Positions 63,213 through 64,000 of a stretch of DNA of 64,000 nucleotides are shown here, piece by piece. Every line of letters begins with the position of its first letter. Positions within the stretch are counted from its first letter, which is position 1. A model generated the notes under the pieces. It saw only the letters and a program-made list of their open reading frames with translations, ran no database searches and had not been told where the DNA came from. The stretch covers positions 1 to 64,000 of the forward strand of contig JAHRVB010000051.1 of the NCBI GenBank assembly GCA_019090895.1, given 5' to 3'. The stretch is from Kangiellaceae bacterium (GTDB lineage: Bacteria > Pseudomonadota > Gammaproteobacteria > Enterobacterales > Kangiellaceae). Both the position numbers and the translations under genes were made by a program.

Positions 63213-63953
63213 ATGTCCGATAATAATCTAGCCTCTCCTCCGATCGATAATCAGCCTGTTACAGGTAATCTCGCAATTCTCACTAATATATTTACTTCGC
63301 CTTCAACAGCGATGGGTCAAATACAGACTAATTACAGTGTCGCATTCCCTATGCTCTTAGTGATATTGCTTTCCGCGGTTGTGTGGTTTTCTTATTATTC
63401 TATGGTCGATTACGAATGGTTTGTCGATTATATAGTAGAAACAACCGCCGGGGATTTGAGCAAGTCTGAACAAGATCAAACACGAGCAGGAATGTCCATG
63501 ATGCCTCAATCGGTAATGGGTTCTATTACCGCAGTTACGGCAGCAATCGCCGTGGCCCTTATTTATGTTGTTCAAGCTGTTTACTTTTTGATCGTTTCCA
63601 ACGTTAATAACGACGGCTATGAATTTAAACAATGGCTCTCTTTTGTAACATGGACATCCCTGCCCGTTTTACTAACAATACTGGCTATGTTTGCGATGTT
63701 ATTTTCATCCTCGACAGGTCAAATAGCGCCAGATGCCCTCAATCCTCTCAGCTTAAACGAGTTAATTTTTGGTCTAGATCCGTCTAAAGGTATCGGTAAA
63801 TTACTATCCACGATTCACCTTCCTCAACTATGGAGCTTAGCGATTATGGTCATTGGCTATTCAGTTTGGACCAAAAAATCAACATCTGCGTCTTCTATGA
63901 TTGTTCTAACCCCATTTGTACTGTTCTATGTTGGGTGGTATTTATTTCTCTAG
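63213..63953 (+). CDS. YIP1-family inner-membrane protein
   Basis: A 246-aa protein with an N-terminal soluble segment (ILTNIFTSPSTAMGQI) and about five membrane helices (about 50-68, 110-135, 145-165, 195-215 and at the C-terminus), the pattern of YIP1 proteins. AAGGAA lies 7 bases before the ATG at 63213; a TTG/ATG further upstream has no such site. The role of bacterial YIP1 proteins is not known. Confidence 0.82.
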   Translation: MSDNNLASPPIDNQPVTGNLAILTNIFTSPSTAMGQIQTNYSVAFPMLLVILLSAVVWFSYYSMVDYEWFVDYIVETTAGDLSKSEQDQTRAGMSMMPQSVMGSITAVTAAIAVALIYVVQAVYFLIVSNVNNDGYEFKQWLSFVTWTSLPVLLTILAMFAMLFSSSTGQIAPDALNPLSLNELIFGLDPSKGIGKLLSTIHLPQLWSLAIMVIGYSVWTKKSTSASSMIVLTPFVLFYVGWYLFL

Positions 63954-64000
63954 TTTTCATGTTATGAACTACTATCAATGACTAGGCGTCCGATGGCGCC

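Overview
This 64-kb window is chromosomal DNA from an AT-rich gammaproteobacterium, probably a marine heterotroph. Evidence for the class is conserved gene order: trmJ-cysE-iscS, rpsP-rimM-trmD-rplS next to ffh-ypjD-yfjD, and mltD divergent from a yafS-like gene plus rnhA and dnaQ. A Kangiellaceae-like host (Kangiella/Aliikangiella) would fit, but that is a guess from composition and gene content. There is no sign of phage, insertion sequences or CRISPR. Several start codons are TTG or GTG.

Layout. 1-12.7 kb is housekeeping: tRNA-Lys, an OmpR-type two-component pair, iscS-cysE-trmJ (without iscR or iscU), an orphan gene, the L19/TrmD/RimM/S16 operon, ffh, ypjD and yfjD. 13-25.8 kb is an envelope-redox island. 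A leftward set encodes a lipoprotein resembling the hydrazine synthase alpha subunit with two CxxCH haem sites, two outer-membrane beta-barrels, a TlpA thioredoxin, a DUF4266 lipoprotein ending in CGCN and a DUF3570 barrel. A divergent rightward operon encodes a mono-haem exported protein, a LamG lipoprotein with two tandem haem modules, a Tat-exported DUF1501-like protein and a small helical protein.

26-36.4 kb is mixed: a B-box zinc-finger membrane protein, dnaQ, rnhA, a methyltransferase, mltD, a MarR-GNAT fusion, an HDOD-GAF protein and a NatAB-type ABC exporter. 36.8-58 kb is one leftward array of about 19 genes for a Tad (type IVc) pilus. It contains two tandem major pilins, minor pilins, a secretin, an ATPase fused to an FHA domain, TadB/TadC and accessory lipoproteins. 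It ends in large surface proteins: a 1363-residue calcium-repeat/IPT lipoprotein and a 1112-residue Het-C/VWA protein with a GlyGly-CTERM tail. 58.5-64 kb holds a DUF4892-OmpA protein, a 1009-residue Asp-box/PKD protein, also with a GlyGly-CTERM-like tail, and a YIP1 membrane protein.

How it fits together. The island at 13-25.8 kb looks like a periplasmic or surface c-type haem system with its own thiol-redox partner and barrels; no substrate can be read from the sequence. The Tad locus looks like an adhesion machine that carries its own candidate adhesins. Most of the window's novelty lies in these two regions and in an exceptional 46-bp palindrome just upstream of the pilin genes.
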